A stretch of DNA of 64,000 bases from JAMXLJ01 sp036558745. Its GTDB lineage: Bacteria > Actinomycetota > Acidimicrobiia > IMCC26256 > JAMXLJ01. The stretch lies in assembly GCA_036558745.1 (NCBI GenBank), contig DATBEZ010000031.1, forward strand, positions 31,446 through 95,445, in the 5' to 3' direction. Positions 63,134 through 64,000 of the stretch are shown in pieces; within the stretch, counting starts at the first letter, position 1, and each line of letters starts with the position of its first letter. The notes beneath the pieces are model-generated. The model made no database searches and was not told the DNA's origin. It was given only the letters and a program-made list of their open reading frames with translations. Made by a program: the position numbers and the translations under genes.

Positions 63134-63477
63134 TCAGCCCGCGACCGCGAGCGGCTGGCCGCTCGTCGCGTCGATCAGCGCTCGGTTGCCGAGCGGCCCG
63201 TCGAGGTGCACGGTCACTTCGCGCTGGTAGCCGACGCCCGCGCACACCTCAGTCGACGGAGGCTGGCTGCGAGCGATCGAGAGCGCGACCGCAGTCGCCG
63301 ACTCGGTCACGTGGCCGCTGTACTCGGCTTCGCACGAGCCGGAGCCTGGGGGGTCACCGGCGAACGCGTGCGGAGCTCGACCTTGCGGCGCCGCAGACCT
63401 CCCCGGGCGATGTTCAGCGCGACGACCCGTACGCACGCGCCCCGCCCGCTCGGCGCGCGGTTGGCGCAGGCCAGCAT
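63134..63477 (-). pseudogene. Possible small secreted-protein-like gene with a frameshift
   Basis: Two frames share the coding signal. The first (from ATG 63477) reads MLACANRAPSGRGA and then VVALNIARGGLRRR, and breaks at a C6 tract near 63350. The second continues to 63134 as SCEAEYSGHVTESA, CAGVGYQREVTVHL and DGPLGNRALIDATSG. Adding one C in the tract joins them into a single chain of about 115 residues. It may be a true frameshift or a sequence error. The family is unknown. The gene is divergent from the sigma factor. Confidence 0.4.
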
Positions 63478-63567
63478 CCACACGCGCGCCAATGCCTCGA
63501 GGAGACGCGCGCACCTGGCAGCGTTCTCTCGGCCGGTGTCACCCTGGCGGCCGGGGGTCGGTATCTC

Positions 63568-64000
63568 ATGGGTGTGCAGGCGGACCGCGAGACGCACGAG
63601 GCGACCGAGCTCGCCGAGCTGTATCGAGCGAACGCCACCGAGCTCACGCGCTTCGCCACGATGCTCGTCGGTCCGGGACGGGCCGAGGACGTCGTCGCCG
63701 AAGCGGTGGCGCGAGTCGTTGCGACGGCGTCACCCGCGTCCCTTGTCAATGCTCGTGCCTACCTGTACCGGGCCGTACTCAACCAGAGCCGCCGGACCCT
63801 GCACAGCGATGCAGCGCGTCGCCGGCGCGAACGACGCTTCGTCGCGTCGCAGACCGTCGCGCCCGTCGTCGAATTGGACGACGAGATCGCGGGCGCGGTC
63901 GCCGCGCTGAGCGACCGGCAACGCGCTGTCGTCTTCTTCGCATACTGGCAGGACCTCGAGCCCGGCGCGATCGCTGCGCTGATCGGCATCTCGGACGGCG
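63568..64000 (+). CDS. ECF-type sigma factor (partial, runs off the window)
   Basis: The first 144 residues of a sigma-70 family protein of ECF size. Region 2 is visible as ELYRANATELTRFATMLVG and LVNARAYLYRAVLNQSRR, and region 4 begins at AALSDRQRAVVFFAYWQDL and continues to the right edge. ATG 63568 is chosen as start; GTG 63574 is the alternative. The cognate anti-sigma factor would be expected beyond the edge, as ECF genes are often followed by one. It is divergent from the frameshifted gene at 63134-63477. Confidence 0.85.
   Translation, partial: MGVQADRETHEATELAELYRANATELTRFATMLVGPGRAEDVVAEAVARVVATASPASLVNARAYLYRAVLNQSRRTLHSDAARRRRERRFVASQTVAPVVELDDEIAGAVAALSDRQRAVVFFAYWQDLEPGAIAALIGISDG

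Noticed and set aside
1..64000. CRISPR array, insertion sequences or prophage genes.
   Set aside because: No regularly spaced repeats, transposases, integrases or phage structural genes were seen.

Overview
The window is about 70% G+C, gene-dense, and full of GTG/TTG starts and 4-base start/stop overlaps. A WhiB-type Fe-S regulator, the mismatch endonuclease NucS and an HPF-like protein point to an actinobacterium (Actinomycetota). The gene mix would fit Acidimicrobiia, but that class is only my inference. No rRNA, intact tRNA, CRISPR array, insertion sequence or prophage is visible.

Positions 1-34,200 form a large surface-polysaccharide locus. A leftward run (12,513 to 1) holds two GT4 and one GT2 glycosyltransferases, a GNAT acyltransferase, a polysaccharide deacetylase, a PglC/WbaP-type priming phosphosugar transferase, a NodU/TobZ-type carbamoyltransferase, a DegT aminotransferase, a FlaA1/CapD-type 4,6-dehydratase and a GT-C membrane protein cut by the window edge. 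Nearly all are translationally coupled. A rightward run (12,626-16,633) has three glycosyltransferases and a methyltransferase. Next come a two-domain P-loop/GT2 fusion, an ABC-2 exporter pair (Wzm/Wzt type), a second GT-C-like membrane protein, a one-chain Wzz-BY-kinase and a polytopic polymerase-like protein. A beta-helix lipoprotein, an MBL-Rieske protein resembling CMP-Neu5Ac hydroxylase in domain content, a second P-loop/GT2 fusion, a hexapeptide acyltransferase, a UDP-sugar dehydrogenase and an NAD-dependent epimerase complete it. Together these would make nucleotide sugars, assemble and decorate a glycan, and export it.

Positions 34,270-40,037 hold a 1,325-residue subtilase-like protein with beta-propeller-type repeats, a STAS anti-sigma antagonist and a soluble PAS chemoreceptor. 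Positions 40,122-49,133 hold a phosphate-transport region: pstC-pstA-pstB-pstS rightward, and leftward a PstS-like membrane-anchored protein, a sortase-fold protein that lacks its catalytic His and Cys, and a PstS-like lipoprotein. A small LPFTG sorting-signal protein lies at 49.6-49.9 kb.

Positions 50,000-64,000 carry a GyrI-like protein, a family-4-type sulfotransferase, HPF-like and WhiB proteins, and a tightly coupled operon of acyl-CoA ligase, MMPL/HAE3 transporter and trehalose-synthase-like GT4. Then come a phosphodiesterase, a GT2, NucS, small membrane and lipoproteins, two apparently broken genes (a VOC fragment beside a tRNA T-arm-like remnant, and a gene with a likely frameshift in a C6 tract), and the start of an ECF sigma factor cut by the right edge.

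The most notable points are the catalytically dead sortase in the Pst region, the P-loop/GT2 fusion pair (one with a ruined P-loop), the MBL-Rieske protein in a polysaccharide locus, and the acyl-CoA ligase/MMPL/trehalose-synthase operon, which suggests an exported acylated trehalose-like glycolipid.
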